Shown here one piece after another: positions 7,216 through 16,390 of a stretch of 43,082 bases of DNA; the stretch's first letter is position 1, and each line of letters begins with the position of its first letter. Both the position numbers and the translations under genes were made by a program. Under the pieces are notes generated by a model. It ran no database searches. It was not told the DNA's origin and worked only from the letters and a program-made list of their open reading frames with translations. The stretch is taken from the NCBI RefSeq assembly GCF_030527965.1, contig NZ_JAUMZU010000021.1, positions 1-43,082 of the forward strand, in the 5' to 3' direction. The DNA comes from Neisseria sp. Lineage in GTDB: Bacteria; Pseudomonadota; Gammaproteobacteria; Burkholderiales; Neisseriaceae.

Positions 7216-7446
7216 TCAGCCATTGACACACGAATGCAGCGGAAACGGCTTTTTGCCGACAATGCGTATTCCTTTTTTACGCTCGTAGTGATTCCATGCT
7301 TTATCATGAAAATAAAATACCACCGTATTCGCCAGCGGCTCCACCAATGCCAGCGCGCTGGAAACGCCGATACTGCCTGTCAGCAGATACGCGATGCTGA
7401 ACGCAACGCAAAAGTGTAAAATGGCAAAAGTAAAAGTTTTCAACAT
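7216..7446 (-). CDS. DUF2061-family small membrane protein
   Basis: The 76-residue protein fits DUF2061: an N-terminal hydrophobic helix (LKTFTFAILHFCVAFSIAYLLTGS), a second helix (SSALALVEPLANTVVFYFHD) and the typical ending HDKAWNHYERKKG. Function of the family is unknown. The start at 7446 is chosen because AAAGG precedes it and the hydrophobic segment then begins at the N terminus; an upstream in-frame ATG would add 17 residues without a clear ribosome site. It is followed by the FKBP gene on the same strand, 49 bases away. Confidence 0.8.
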   Translation of the reverse strand: MLKTFTFAILHFCVAFSIAYLLTGSIGVSSALALVEPLANTVVFYFHDKAWNHYERKKGIRIVGKKPFPLHSCVNG

Positions 7447-7582
7447 GATAGGGCCTTTCTTGATATTGTTATGTTTGAGAAACGATATCGTTTTCACCTA
7501 AGAAAGTAAACATGATTTTACCAAACCTGTTTTAGTTAAAATTAATCAACTTCCCATTTTGATAGCCTAATTAGGAGTTCCT

Positions 7583-8530
7583 ATGCTGAACATCGTTATC
7601 CTTGAGCGAAACACCATGCCGGATCGCCCTTTCCAACCCGCTTGCCCGCACACATTAACCGAATACCCGTACACCCTTCCCGAAGAAACCGCCGCGCGGC
7701 TGGCCGGAGCAGATGCCGTCATCACCAACAAAGCCGTGATTAACGCACAACACATCGCAGCCAATCCGCAGCTCAAGCTGATTGTGGTTACCGCCACAGG
7801 CTACAACAATGTCGATGTCGAAGCGGCCAAAGCCGCCGGCGTAACCGTGTGCAACGTGCGCGCTTATGGCAACGAATCGGTTGCCGAACACGCCTTTATG
7901 CTGATGATCGCCCTGATGCGCAACCTTCCTGCCTACCAACGCGACATTGCAGCCGGGCTGTGGGAAAAATCGCCTTTTTTCTGCCATTTCGGCGCGCCGA
8001 TGCGCGACTTAAACGGCAAAACCTTGGCCATTTTCGGCCGCGGTAACATCGGCAACATGCTGGCTGATTATGCACGGGCATTTAAAATGAACGTCGTGTT
8101 CGGCGAACACAAAAATGCCACCGCCGTGCGTGAAGGCTATGTGTCGTTTGACGAAGCCATTCGTAACGCAGACGCCATCTCGCTGCATTGCCCGCTGACC
8201 GAGCAAACCCGCCATATGATCGGGGAAACCGAATTGCAAAACATGAAAGCCGGCGCCGTATTAATCAACTGCGGGCGCGGCGGTTTGGTTGACGAACATG
8301 CGCTCGTTGCCGCACTGAAATACGGCCATTTGGGCGGCGCGGGTTTTGATGTATTAACCGAAGAGCCGCCGCGCAACGGCAATCCGCTTTTGAAAGCCCG
8401 CCTGCCCAATCTGATTATCACGCCGCACATAGCTTGGGGCAGCATCGAAGCCAGCAACCGCCTGTATGATATCGTGCGGGAAAACGTAGAGAAATTCGCT
8501 ACGGGCACGCCGCAGAATGTGGTGGTATAG
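7583..8530 (+). CDS. hprA: D-2-hydroxyacid dehydrogenase (probable glycerate/hydroxypyruvate reductase)
   Basis: The 315-residue protein is a D-isomer-specific 2-hydroxyacid dehydrogenase. The NAD-binding motif is GRGNIG (152-157). The catalytic triad is visible as Arg232 in NCGRGGLVD, Glu261 in DVLTEEPP and His282 in TPHIAW. The substrate loop VTATGYNNVDVEAAKAAGVTVCNV is typical of the glycerate dehydrogenase branch, which reduces hydroxypyruvate. It is a single-gene unit. Confidence in the family is high; the exact substrate is inferred. Confidence 0.88.
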   Translation: MLNIVILERNTMPDRPFQPACPHTLTEYPYTLPEETAARLAGADAVITNKAVINAQHIAANPQLKLIVVTATGYNNVDVEAAKAAGVTVCNVRAYGNESVAEHAFMLMIALMRNLPAYQRDIAAGLWEKSPFFCHFGAPMRDLNGKTLAIFGRGNIGNMLADYARAFKMNVVFGEHKNATAVREGYVSFDEAIRNADAISLHCPLTEQTRHMIGETELQNMKAGAVLINCGRGGLVDEHALVAALKYGHLGGAGFDVLTEEPPRNGNPLLKARLPNLIITPHIAWGSIEASNRLYDIVRENVEKFATGTPQNVVV

Positions 8531-8660
8531 CCGTTTTTCATTGCTGCAAATGGCTAACACATTATTACAAAACAATAAATTACAGGATTTATCAAACTTT
8601 AATATTTAGCCGCCATTCTAATTTATGCTATTTGAATTTTATGTTTAAAAGGATTGATTG

Positions 8661-8837
8661 ATGAAAACATTAGAATATAAAGAATTAGAACTGGCTTCCG
8701 GAGGCGCAACTCAAGCAATAAACACTTTTATAGGAACCACTTTGATAGGAGGCAATCTAGACCCTACCATGGTAGATATGGGGATAAAGTGGTTCTTCAG
8801 CTCTTTTAAAAACAAAAACCTCAACTCCGAATACTAA
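8661..8837 (+). CDS. Double-glycine-leader peptide, candidate bacteriocin
   Basis: This 58-codon gene encodes MKTLEYKELELASGG followed by a 43-residue core. The leader has the features recognised by C39 peptidase-containing ABC exporters: hydrophobic and acidic residues spaced as L-x4-EL-x-L and a GG ending at positions 14-15. The core is moderately hydrophobic (INTFIGTTLIGG, then MGIKWFFSSF) and has a polar tail. AAGGA sits eight bases before the ATG. A membrane protein gene begins 35 bases downstream, where an immunity gene would lie. The segment is AT-rich compared with its flanks. No exporter is in the window. It could instead be a signalling peptide or a maturation substrate. Confidence 0.6.
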   Translation: MKTLEYKELELASGGATQAINTFIGTTLIGGNLDPTMVDMGIKWFFSSFKNKNLNSEY

Positions 8838-8872
8838 AATATGACGGCTTATGCTCTAAATGAGGCACCGAT

Positions 8873-9058
8873 ATGTTGAATATAGATTCGAAATATTATG
8901 TTTTAGGTGTTTTATTACTTATCGTCTGGGTCGCAACCTATTTTCTTGTTAAGAAAGGATGGGTTACTGTTCCCACTGAGAGGTCAAAAAACCCGGTTCT
9001 ATGGGTCTTTGTCGCTATTATGTTTGTTATCGGGATCGTCTTGCATTTCGTTGGGTAA
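8873..9058 (+). CDS. Two-helix small membrane protein, candidate immunity protein
   Basis: The 61-residue protein has two predicted membrane helices (YYVLGVLLLIVWVATYFLV and NPVLWVFVAIMFVIGIVLHFV) joined by a short basic loop (KKGWVTVPTERSK). GAGG lies upstream of the ATG. Small two-to-four-helix proteins next to double-glycine peptides are often the cognate immunity proteins, which is the basis of this call. No sequence family was recognised, so function rests on size, topology and neighbourhood only. Confidence 0.55.
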   Translation: MLNIDSKYYVLGVLLLIVWVATYFLVKKGWVTVPTERSKNPVLWVFVAIMFVIGIVLHFVG

Positions 9059-9133
9059 ACCGTCTGAACAGCTGATAAAACCGCGCTGCCGATATGGATG
9101 TTGCGCTTTCTTTGCAGTCAAAACCATTTAAGC

Positions 9134-9170
9134 AAAAAGCCTGTCTGAACATGTTCAGACAGGCTTTTTT
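9134..9170. terminator. Bidirectional DUS-pair terminator
   Basis: AAAAAGCCTGTCTGAA pairs with its reverse complement across a short CATG centre and runs into T6. It lies between the small membrane gene (plus) and argE (minus) and can serve both. Confidence 0.85.
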
Positions 9171-9203
9171 ATTAATATAAAGCAACCCAACCGGCTTATC
9201 CGT

Positions 9204-10361
9204 TTATTTTGCAAATGCTTTCAGCACACGCTCCAGAAAAGCGTCGCATTGCGCCAGCTGGCTCAGTTCGATGTATTCGTTCGGGCGGTGAGCCTGCTCA
9301 ATGCTGCCGGGGCCGCAGATAACGGTAGGAATGCCTGCCTGGCGGAACAGCCCGCCTTCCGTCGTATAGGAAACCCGCTCCGCACCGGTCGGCATTTCCA
9401 AAAGATTAAGCAGGGCACCGAGCCTGGTATCGTCGGAAGCCGGCATCGCCGGCACACTGACCAATTCCTCTATTTCAATCAAGGCGTCGGGATCGGTTCG
9501 CTGCATTTGCGGTTCCAATTCGTGCCGGATATAGTGAGACAACGGATCAATCACATCAAGCACGCTCATCTGCGGCAGGTTACGGTAATCGAAGCGCAAC
9601 TCACACAGCGGAGGAACGATATTATCGGCCATTCCGCCGCGGATATTATTAATGCTGAGGCTCGAATAAGGAACGTTAAAACTATCGTCAGCAAAAGGAG
9701 GCTGTTTGAAACTCGCGGCCAAATTCTGGATAAACAAAATCAAACGGGCGGCATATTCCACTGCGTTCACGCCAAAATGGGGCAGCGAAGAATGTGCCGG
9801 CTTGCCATGCAATCGGCAGCGGAAAAGATGGATGCCTTTGTGCGCCAGCACCGCACGCATAGAGGTCGGTTCGCCGACGATGCAATATTCCGGTTTCAGG
9901 CCGCGCGCTCGGATTTCGTCAAGCATATGCGGCACACCGAGGCAGCCGACTTCTTCGTCATACGATAATGCGATATGCAGCGGGCGAGCCAGCGGCGTAC
10001 GTTGGATTTTCGGTACGGCGGCCAGCACGGAAGCGATAAAACCTTTCATATCGGCCGCTCCGCGCCCGTAAATTTTGCCTTCGCGAATATCAGCCCGAAA
10101 AGGATGAGAGCACCAGCCTTCGGGTACGGCGGGAACCACATCGGTATGGCCGGACAAAATTAAGCCGCCTTCCGTATTGCCGTCGGCGGCAGGCAAGGTA
10201 ACGAACAGATTGGCTTTCGAATAATCTTCGTTTTTGACCAGCCAAGGATGCAGCCCGTGCGCATCAAGATAATTGGCGACATCGTCTATCAGCACCAAAT
10301 TGGAAAGGTGGCTGGTGGTATCGTGGGCGATGAGGCGGCCGAGCCATTCTGTGGTATTCAT
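9204..10361 (-). CDS. argE: Acetylornithine deacetylase
   Basis: The 385-residue protein is an M20-family metallohydrolase of the ArgE type, which removes the acetyl group from N-acetylornithine in arginine synthesis. Metal and catalytic residues are visible in SGHTDVVP, GRGAADMKG, SYDEEVGCLG, VGEPTS and the late GPGSIEQAHRPNEYI. The dimerisation domain holds KPAHSSLPHFGVNA. The gene is alone on its strand. Succinyl-diaminopimelate desuccinylase is the nearest alternative, but the GEPTSM and EEVGCLG segments and length favour ArgE. Confidence 0.9.
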   Translation of the reverse strand: MNTTEWLGRLIAHDTTSHLSNLVLIDDVANYLDAHGLHPWLVKNEDYSKANLFVTLPAADGNTEGGLILSGHTDVVPAVPEGWCSHPFRADIREGKIYGRGAADMKGFIASVLAAVPKIQRTPLARPLHIALSYDEEVGCLGVPHMLDEIRARGLKPEYCIVGEPTSMRAVLAHKGIHLFRCRLHGKPAHSSLPHFGVNAVEYAARLILFIQNLAASFKQPPFADDSFNVPYSSLSINNIRGGMADNIVPPLCELRFDYRNLPQMSVLDVIDPLSHYIRHELEPQMQRTDPDALIEIEELVSVPAMPASDDTRLGALLNLLEMPTGAERVSYTTEGGLFRQAGIPTVICGPGSIEQAHRPNEYIELSQLAQCDAFLERVLKAFAK

Positions 10362-10373
10362 ATCGAAAACGCT

Positions 10374-10404
10374 TTGATAAGATGTATTCTTTCGATTCTA
10401 TAAT
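10374..10404 (+). promoter_or_regulatory. Putative promoter of the carbonic-anhydrase-like gene
   Basis: TTGATA (10374-10379) and a perfect TATAAT (10399-10404) are separated by 19 bases, slightly long. The start codon at 10445 follows by 40 bases. Confidence 0.45.
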
Positions 10405-10426
10405 AGATGTCAATAGGCATTCTATT

Positions 10427-10437
10427 TTCAGACAGGC
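10427..10437 (-). repeat. Single DUS in the 5' leader
   Basis: TTCAGACAGGC lies seven bases before the start codon at 10445, between promoter and gene. Reading upstream in frame would translate this repeat, an argument for the downstream start. Confidence 0.7.
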
Positions 10438-10444
10438 TTTGTTT

Positions 10445-10987
10445 ATGAGTGGACACAATATCCGAAATTATCTGGCTGCTTCCCCGCGGATTATGCCGGG
10501 CTGTTATGTTGACCCTGCCAGCGTTGTCATCGGCGACGTGGTGCTGGAAGAAGGCGCTTCGGTATGGCCGTTTGCGGTTATCCGGGGCGACGTAAATGCC
10601 ATACGCATCGGCAAACGCAGCAATGTGCAGGATTTGAGCATGTTGCACGTTTCGCATAAGACAGACAAAAAACCGCAAGGTTCACCGCTTAACATCGGCG
10701 ACGACGTTACCATCGGCCATAAAGTGATGCTGCACGGCTGCACCATCGGCAACCGCGTGCTGATAGGCATGGGAACGATTGTTCTGGACGATGCGGTCAT
10801 CGAAGACGACGTCATGATAGGTGCCGGCAGCTTGGTACCGCCGCGTAAACGTTTGGAACGAGGTTACCTTTATGTCGGCTCGCCGGTAAAGCAGGTCAGG
10901 AAGCTGACGGAAGAAGAAATCGCCGGGCTGCTTTATTCGGCGGCGCATTACGTCAAGGTGGCCGCCAACTACCTTCAACAACCCTAG
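10445..10987 (+). CDS. Gamma-carbonic-anhydrase-like hexapeptide-repeat protein
   Basis: The 180-residue protein is a left-handed beta-helix built from hexapeptide repeats, of the YrdA/PaaY/gamma-carbonic anhydrase group. Diagnostic stretches are VWPFAVIRGDVNAIRIGKRSNVQDLSMLHV, VTIGHKVMLHGCTIGNRVLIGMG and MIGAGSLVPPRKRLE. Trimers bind zinc or iron through three histidines; candidates are in MLHVSH, IGHKVMLHG. Enzyme activity varies within the group, so carbonic anhydrase activity is not assured. The start at 10445 was chosen over an upstream ATG because the extension would translate a DUS. Confidence 0.88.
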   Translation: MSGHNIRNYLAASPRIMPGCYVDPASVVIGDVVLEEGASVWPFAVIRGDVNAIRIGKRSNVQDLSMLHVSHKTDKKPQGSPLNIGDDVTIGHKVMLHGCTIGNRVLIGMGTIVLDDAVIEDDVMIGAGSLVPPRKRLERGYLYVGSPVKQVRKLTEEEIAGLLYSAAHYVKVAANYLQQP

Positions 10988-11002
10988 AACAAGCCGCTTC
11001 AC

Positions 11003-11039
11003 AGAATGCCTGTCTGAAAAATATTCAGACAGGCATTCT
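11003..11039 (+). terminator. DUS-pair terminator
   Basis: AGAATGCCTGTCTGAA and its reverse complement form a long stem ending in a T-rich tract after the carbonic-anhydrase-like gene. The rest of the gap to 11275 is AT-rich leader with no gene seen. Confidence 0.8.
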
Positions 11040-11275
11040 ATTTTCCTCCCTCTTTATCTTGTAGCAATATTACTTACCTGAACCGTCTTTTCCTGTTTTA
11101 CAAATCAATAAACACCGTAAAAACAATATATTCCGCCTTTATCTTCGTAGAATACCATTCAAAAACTGAGCTATATCATAAAACTATGTAATTTTAATAC
11201 TCAAAAATCAGCAGATTGCGTTAAAATAACGGCAATTTCAAACTCCTGAATCCAGCCGAAAAGGAATATAACAAA

Positions 11276-12745
11276 ATGAGTACCCAAAAACGAGATTTAA
11301 CCCGCATCCGCCATAACACCAAAATCGTGGCCACCTTAGGCCCGGGCAGCAACAGCGTAGAATTACTGGAAGACATGATCCGCATCGGCGGCCTGAATGT
11401 CGTCCGCTTCAACTTCAGCCACGGCACACCCGAATTCCATCAGGAAAACGCCAAAATCGTACGCGAAGCCGCCAAACGCGCCGGCCGCGAAGTCGCCATC
11501 ATGGCCGATTTGCAAGGCCCGAAAATCCGTGTCGGCAAACTGGTTGGCGGCGCCGTTGAATTGGAAGCAGGCGAAAAACTGCTGCTGGATGCCGCGCTGG
11601 AAGGCGAAGGCAACCGCGACCGCGTCGGCCTCGACTACCGCGACCTGCCGAAAGACGTTAAAGCCGGCGACGTATTGTTGCTGGACGACGGTCTGCTGAC
11701 TCTGATTGTCGACAGCGTGAGCGGCAGCGAAATCCTGACCACCGTGCAAAACAGCCACAAGCTCAAAAGCAACAAAGGCATCAACAAACAAGGCGGCGGC
11801 CTTTCTGCCGGCGCGCTCACCGAAAAAGACTTTCGCGACCTGAAAACCGCCATCGGCATCGGTTGCGACTACATGGCCGTCAGCTTCGTCAAATCCGGCG
11901 AAGACATGCGCACCGCACGCGAATTGGTTGAAAAAGAAATGGCCGGCAGCGATGCCGTCCGCCCCGGTTTGGTTGCCAAAATCGAGCGCGTTGAAGCCAT
12001 TACCAATCTCGACGAAATCATCGAAGCCTCCGACGGCATCATGGTCGCCCGCGGCGATTTGGCCGTCGAAGTAGGCAACGCCGCGGTTCCTGCGCTGCAA
12101 AAACGCATGATTAAACGCGCCCGCGAAATGCGCCGCTTCAGCATTACCGCCACCCAGATGATGGAAAGCATGATTACCAACCCTGTGCCGACCCGCGCCG
12201 AAGTAAGCGACGTTGCCAATGCCGTACTCGACGGCACCGATGCGGTTATGTGCTCCGCCGAAACCGCCGTGGGCGCCTATCCCTTCGAAACCGTGCGTCA
12301 AATGGCCATCATCTGCGCCGCAGCCGAAAGCGAACAAGATTCGCTCATCGGCGTTGACGAGCAAGCGGTCGAGCAAGCCAGCCGAGTTGACGAAGCCATT
12401 GCCAGCGGCGCCGTGCACGTAGCCCGTCAAGTCAATGCCAAAGCGATTGTCGCGCTAACCGAAAGCGGCACCACCGCATTTCAAGTCAGCCGTTACGGCA
12501 TCCAACTGCCGATTTACGCACTAACACCGAGCGTGGCCGCACAACGCCGCATGGCCATGTATCGCGGCGTGCGCCCGCTGCAAATCGCCACCAGCAAAGA
12601 CCACGACAAAGCCTTGTCTGAAGTGGAAAGCATGTTGCTGGAGCGCGGCGTTTTGAACCGAGGCGACCAATACATCCTGACCAGTGGCTCCGCCATGCGC
12701 GAATCCGGTTCGACCAACACCTTACAGGTTATCAGCGTACACTAA
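11276..12745 (+). CDS. pyk: Pyruvate kinase
   Basis: The 489-residue protein converts phosphoenolpyruvate and ADP to pyruvate and ATP, the last step of glycolysis. The family signatures are all present: TKIVATLGPGS near the N terminus, NVVRFNFSHG, IMADLQGPKIRVG, the active-site segment LVAKIERVEAITNLDEII, IMVARGDLAVEVG and ATQMMESMI. The C-terminal domain (from about residue 350) shows IVALTESGTTAFQVSRYGIQLPIYALTP. AAGGAA precedes the start. It is a monocistronic unit closed by a DUS hairpin. Confidence 0.97.
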   Translation: MSTQKRDLTRIRHNTKIVATLGPGSNSVELLEDMIRIGGLNVVRFNFSHGTPEFHQENAKIVREAAKRAGREVAIMADLQGPKIRVGKLVGGAVELEAGEKLLLDAALEGEGNRDRVGLDYRDLPKDVKAGDVLLLDDGLLTLIVDSVSGSEILTTVQNSHKLKSNKGINKQGGGLSAGALTEKDFRDLKTAIGIGCDYMAVSFVKSGEDMRTARELVEKEMAGSDAVRPGLVAKIERVEAITNLDEIIEASDGIMVARGDLAVEVGNAAVPALQKRMIKRAREMRRFSITATQMMESMITNPVPTRAEVSDVANAVLDGTDAVMCSAETAVGAYPFETVRQMAIICAAAESEQDSLIGVDEQAVEQASRVDEAIASGAVHVARQVNAKAIVALTESGTTAFQVSRYGIQLPIYALTPSVAAQRRMAMYRGVRPLQIATSKDHDKALSEVESMLLERGVLNRGDQYILTSGSAMRESGSTNTLQVISVH

Positions 12746-12763
12746 GCAAACTGTATAACCATC

Positions 12764-12800
12764 AAAAAGCCTGCCTGAAAAATTTTCAGACAGGCTTTTT
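12764..12800 (+). terminator. DUS-pair terminator with one mismatched arm
   Basis: The left arm reads GCCTGCCTGAA instead of GCCTGTCTGAA, giving one C-A mismatch in the stem. The right arm is perfect and runs into a T-rich tract. Confidence 0.75.
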
Positions 12801-12987
12801 CTTTTTTTAGCCGGCTCCCTTCTGATGCCCAAACAAACAGAGTTCAAGCTGATTTTCATCTCTCGTCAGACTTGATACTTAAACTGTACGGTATTGTTTA
12901 TATTCATATGAATATCTTCAGACGGGCATATTCCATTCGCCTTATGGTAAGATGCCAGTTCAAGAAGACTCGAATCCGATACCTATT

Positions 12988-13719
12988 ATGAGCCTGAACA
13001 CCAAATTGCCGTCTCCCAGCCTGCCTGAAGAAACCCGCCAAGACATCCGCTCGCGCGAATCCTACCACCTGTTGAAAATCATGTCGGAATTTGTGGAGGC
13101 GGGCGAGGAATTGCGAGCCATCCAACCCGCCGTCAGCATTTACGGCAGTGCACGCATTCCAGCCGAACACCCCGATTATCAGTTTGCCGAGCGCCTTGCC
13201 CGCAAACTTTCCGACGCCGGCTTCTCGGTTATTTCCGGCGGTGGCCCCGGCATCATGGAAGCAGCCAACAAAGGCGCATTTGCCGGCAAAAGCCCGGCCG
13301 TCGGCCTCAACATCCTACTGCCGCACGAACAACACGCCAACCCGTATCAAGACCTTTCCGTCACCTTTCAACATTTCTTCCCGCGCAAGGTCATGTTTGT
13401 CAAGCACGCAGTTGCTTATGTTGCCATGCCCGGCGGCTTCGGCACGCTAGACGAATTGTTTGAAAGCCTCACCCTCGTGCAAACCGGAAAAACACCGATG
13501 CGGCCGATTATTCTGGTGGGCGAAACCTTCTGGCGCGGCATGCTTGATTGGATTAAAGCGCAACTGCTCGCCAACCGCCTGATTGGCGAAAACGATTTGG
13601 ATTTGCTGTGCATCATAGACAACGAAGACGACATCGTCGCGCATATTTTCGAGCATTACGAAAACACGCAAAACAACACTGGCGCTCCATCCTCGCATAC
13701 TTGGGAGCTTGGGTTATAA
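12988..13719 (+). CDS. LOG/TIGR00730-family Rossmann-fold protein
   Basis: The 243-residue protein belongs to the LOG family, often mislabelled lysine decarboxylase. The signature is split between SGGGPGIMEAANKGAFAG and MPGGFGTLDELFE; these residues bind the nucleotide phosphate and carry the catalytic glutamate. Characterised members hydrolyse nucleoside 5'-monophosphates to base and ribose 5-phosphate. The segment RARESYHLLKIMSEFVEAGEEL-type N terminus matches the longer bacterial subgroup. The start at 12988 gives MSLNTKLPSPSLPEETRQ; an in-frame ATG at 12952 would add 12 residues, and neither has a strong ribosome site. Confidence 0.85.
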   Translation: MSLNTKLPSPSLPEETRQDIRSRESYHLLKIMSEFVEAGEELRAIQPAVSIYGSARIPAEHPDYQFAERLARKLSDAGFSVISGGGPGIMEAANKGAFAGKSPAVGLNILLPHEQHANPYQDLSVTFQHFFPRKVMFVKHAVAYVAMPGGFGTLDELFESLTLVQTGKTPMRPIILVGETFWRGMLDWIKAQLLANRLIGENDLDLLCIIDNEDDIVAHIFEHYENTQNNTGAPSSHTWELGL

Positions 13720-13739
13720 ACCCGATGAACCGCATATAA

Positions 13740-13764
13740 GCCTGTCCCGCCTTTTCAAACAGGC
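13740..13764 (+). terminator. Degenerate DUS-like hairpin
   Basis: GCCTGT and ACAGGC flank a 13-base loop between the LOG gene and the M16-like gene. It appears to be a decayed DUS pair and may not terminate. Confidence 0.4.
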
Positions 13765-13787
13765 ATTCAGACATCCGAAAGGAAGCT

Positions 13788-15080
13788 ATGAAACAACTGA
13801 TACTCGCCGCCGCCCTGATGGCCGCACTTCCGGCCTTTGCCGTCGATATTCAGCGTTGGCAGACCCGCGAAGGCACCACCGTTTTATTGGTAGAGCGTCA
13901 TGAGAATCCGATTGTCGACATCCACGTATCGTTCAAAGGCAGCGGCTCCGCCGCCGATCCCAAAGATAAAAACGGCACCGCCGAATTCACGGCAGCCCTG
14001 TTAACCGGCGGCACACAAAAGCTGGACGAAGAAGCCTTCAAAGCCCAAGGCGAAGACTTGGCCATCTACATGACAAGCAGCGCCGATACGGAAGGCAGCG
14101 GCATCAGCATGCGCAGTCTGTCTCGCCCGCAAACCCTACAACCCGCGCTCGGCTTGTTGCACGATGCCATCACCACGCCGCGCTATGACGGCCAAGTGTT
14201 CAAACGCATGCAAGAGCAAGCCGTTATCGGCCTGAAGCAACAACAAAGCAATCCCGGCTTTCTCGCCGAGCGCGCCTCTGTCCGCCTCAACTACCCGAAC
14301 CACCCCTATTCGGCCGACGCCTACCAAAGCGAACAAAGCCTGCGTGCCGTAACACCTGAAGACGCGAAAGCCTTCCACCACGCCCATTACGCACGCGACA
14401 ACGCCGTCGTTTCGATAGTCGGCGACGTCAACAAAAAGCAAGCGGGGCAAATCGCAAGCGATATCTTAAGCGGCCTGCCTGAAAAAGCTCAAGCCGTATC
14501 CGCCATCCCGCCCGTCGGCAAGCATCCCGCGCAAACTGCCGACATTCCCTTTGCCGGCAAACAGGCGCAAGTCGTATTGAGCATGCCGCTGATTAAACGC
14601 GACGACCCGGATTACTATGCGCTTATATTGGGCAACTACATCCTCGGCGGCGGCAGTTTCGACAGCCGCCTGATGAAAAAAATGCGCGACGAAAAAGGCT
14701 ATGTTTACGGCGTATCCAGTAGCATGAGCCCGCAAAGCGAAGCGGGCGAATTCGCCATCAGCTTCGCCACCCAAAAAGCCAACACCAAAGCCGCGCTCGC
14801 CACCGCCAAACAAGTGTTGGCCGATTTCATTAAAAACGGCCCGACCGAGTCCGAGCTGCAACAGGCCAAAAACAACATTACCGGCAGCTTTCCCCTGCGC
14901 TTTGACACCAACAAAAAACTGTTGGGTTATCTTAGCGTCATCGGCTTCTACAACCTGCCCGCCGACTGGCTCGACCGCTACCCCGAACGCATCAACGCAC
15001 TCAGCGCCGAAGACGTCAAAAAAGCTTGGCAACGACGGGTTAAAGCGGAAGACATGAATATTGTCGTCATCGGCCGCTAA
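13788..15080 (+). CDS. Periplasmic M16-like protein lacking the zinc motif
   Basis: The 430-residue protein has a signal peptide (MKQLILAAALMAALPAFA) and the two-domain fold of M16 (pitrilysin/processing peptidase) proteins, with the typical later segments NILGGGSFDSRLMKKMRDEKGYVYGVSS-like and FGYNLPADWLDRYPERINALSAEDV-like. The HxxEH zinc motif expected after GSGSAAD is absent; the position reads NGTAEFTAALLTGG. Such members are normally the non-catalytic partner of an active M16 subunit encoded next door, but the upstream neighbour is a LOG-family gene. AAGGAAG gives a strong ribosome site. It may work with a partner encoded elsewhere. Confidence 0.85.
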   Translation: MKQLILAAALMAALPAFAVDIQRWQTREGTTVLLVERHENPIVDIHVSFKGSGSAADPKDKNGTAEFTAALLTGGTQKLDEEAFKAQGEDLAIYMTSSADTEGSGISMRSLSRPQTLQPALGLLHDAITTPRYDGQVFKRMQEQAVIGLKQQQSNPGFLAERASVRLNYPNHPYSADAYQSEQSLRAVTPEDAKAFHHAHYARDNAVVSIVGDVNKKQAGQIASDILSGLPEKAQAVSAIPPVGKHPAQTADIPFAGKQAQVVLSMPLIKRDDPDYYALILGNYILGGGSFDSRLMKKMRDEKGYVYGVSSSMSPQSEAGEFAISFATQKANTKAALATAKQVLADFIKNGPTESELQQAKNNITGSFPLRFDTNKKLLGYLSVIGFYNLPADWLDRYPERINALSAEDVKKAWQRRVKAEDMNIVVIGR

Positions 15081-15099
15081 ACGGTTTTTCGCCATCAAA

Positions 15100-15133
15100 A
15101 AAGCCTGTCTGAAAACTTTTTCAGACAGGCTTT
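15100..15133 (+). terminator. DUS-pair terminator
   Basis: AAAGCCTGTCTGAAAA and its reverse complement form a near-perfect stem after the M16-like gene. The following 170 bases to 15306 hold only the leader of ldh. Confidence 0.8.
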
Positions 15134-15279
15134 GTAATTTTATCACGCTACGCCTGCCCCAAAAAACAACCATAATGCTTCCGCCGTCGATTTATGTTTC
15201 CGTTTTTTGATACAAAGCAAGCAGCCATATGGTTTTTTTGAAGGAAAAGTAGTAATATTATTTCATTCTATTGTAATGA

Positions 15280-16263
<984 letters not shown>

Positions 16264-16289
16264 ATTCAGTTTACCGGCAGCACGCTGAA

Positions 16290-16332
16290 AACGGGCAGTC
16301 CGGTTTTTCATCGGGACGCCCGTTACTTTTTT
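16290..16332 (+). terminator. Intrinsic terminator after ldh, not DUS-based
   Basis: AACGGGC and GTCC, split by one bulged A, pair with GGAC and GCCCGTT across a 12-base loop, then a run of seven T with one interruption. It separates ldh from the lactate permease and could end or attenuate the transcript. Confidence 0.75.
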
Positions 16333-16390
16333 AAGCTATGCCACCGCGCTTCACGAGAGCAAGGTGCGATTATTTACGAGTACACACAAA

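Noticed and set aside
11363-12430. Long antisense frame across pyk, rich in Gly, Ala and Phe
   Set aside because: Composition is typical of an antisense shadow; pyk on the plus strand is unambiguous.
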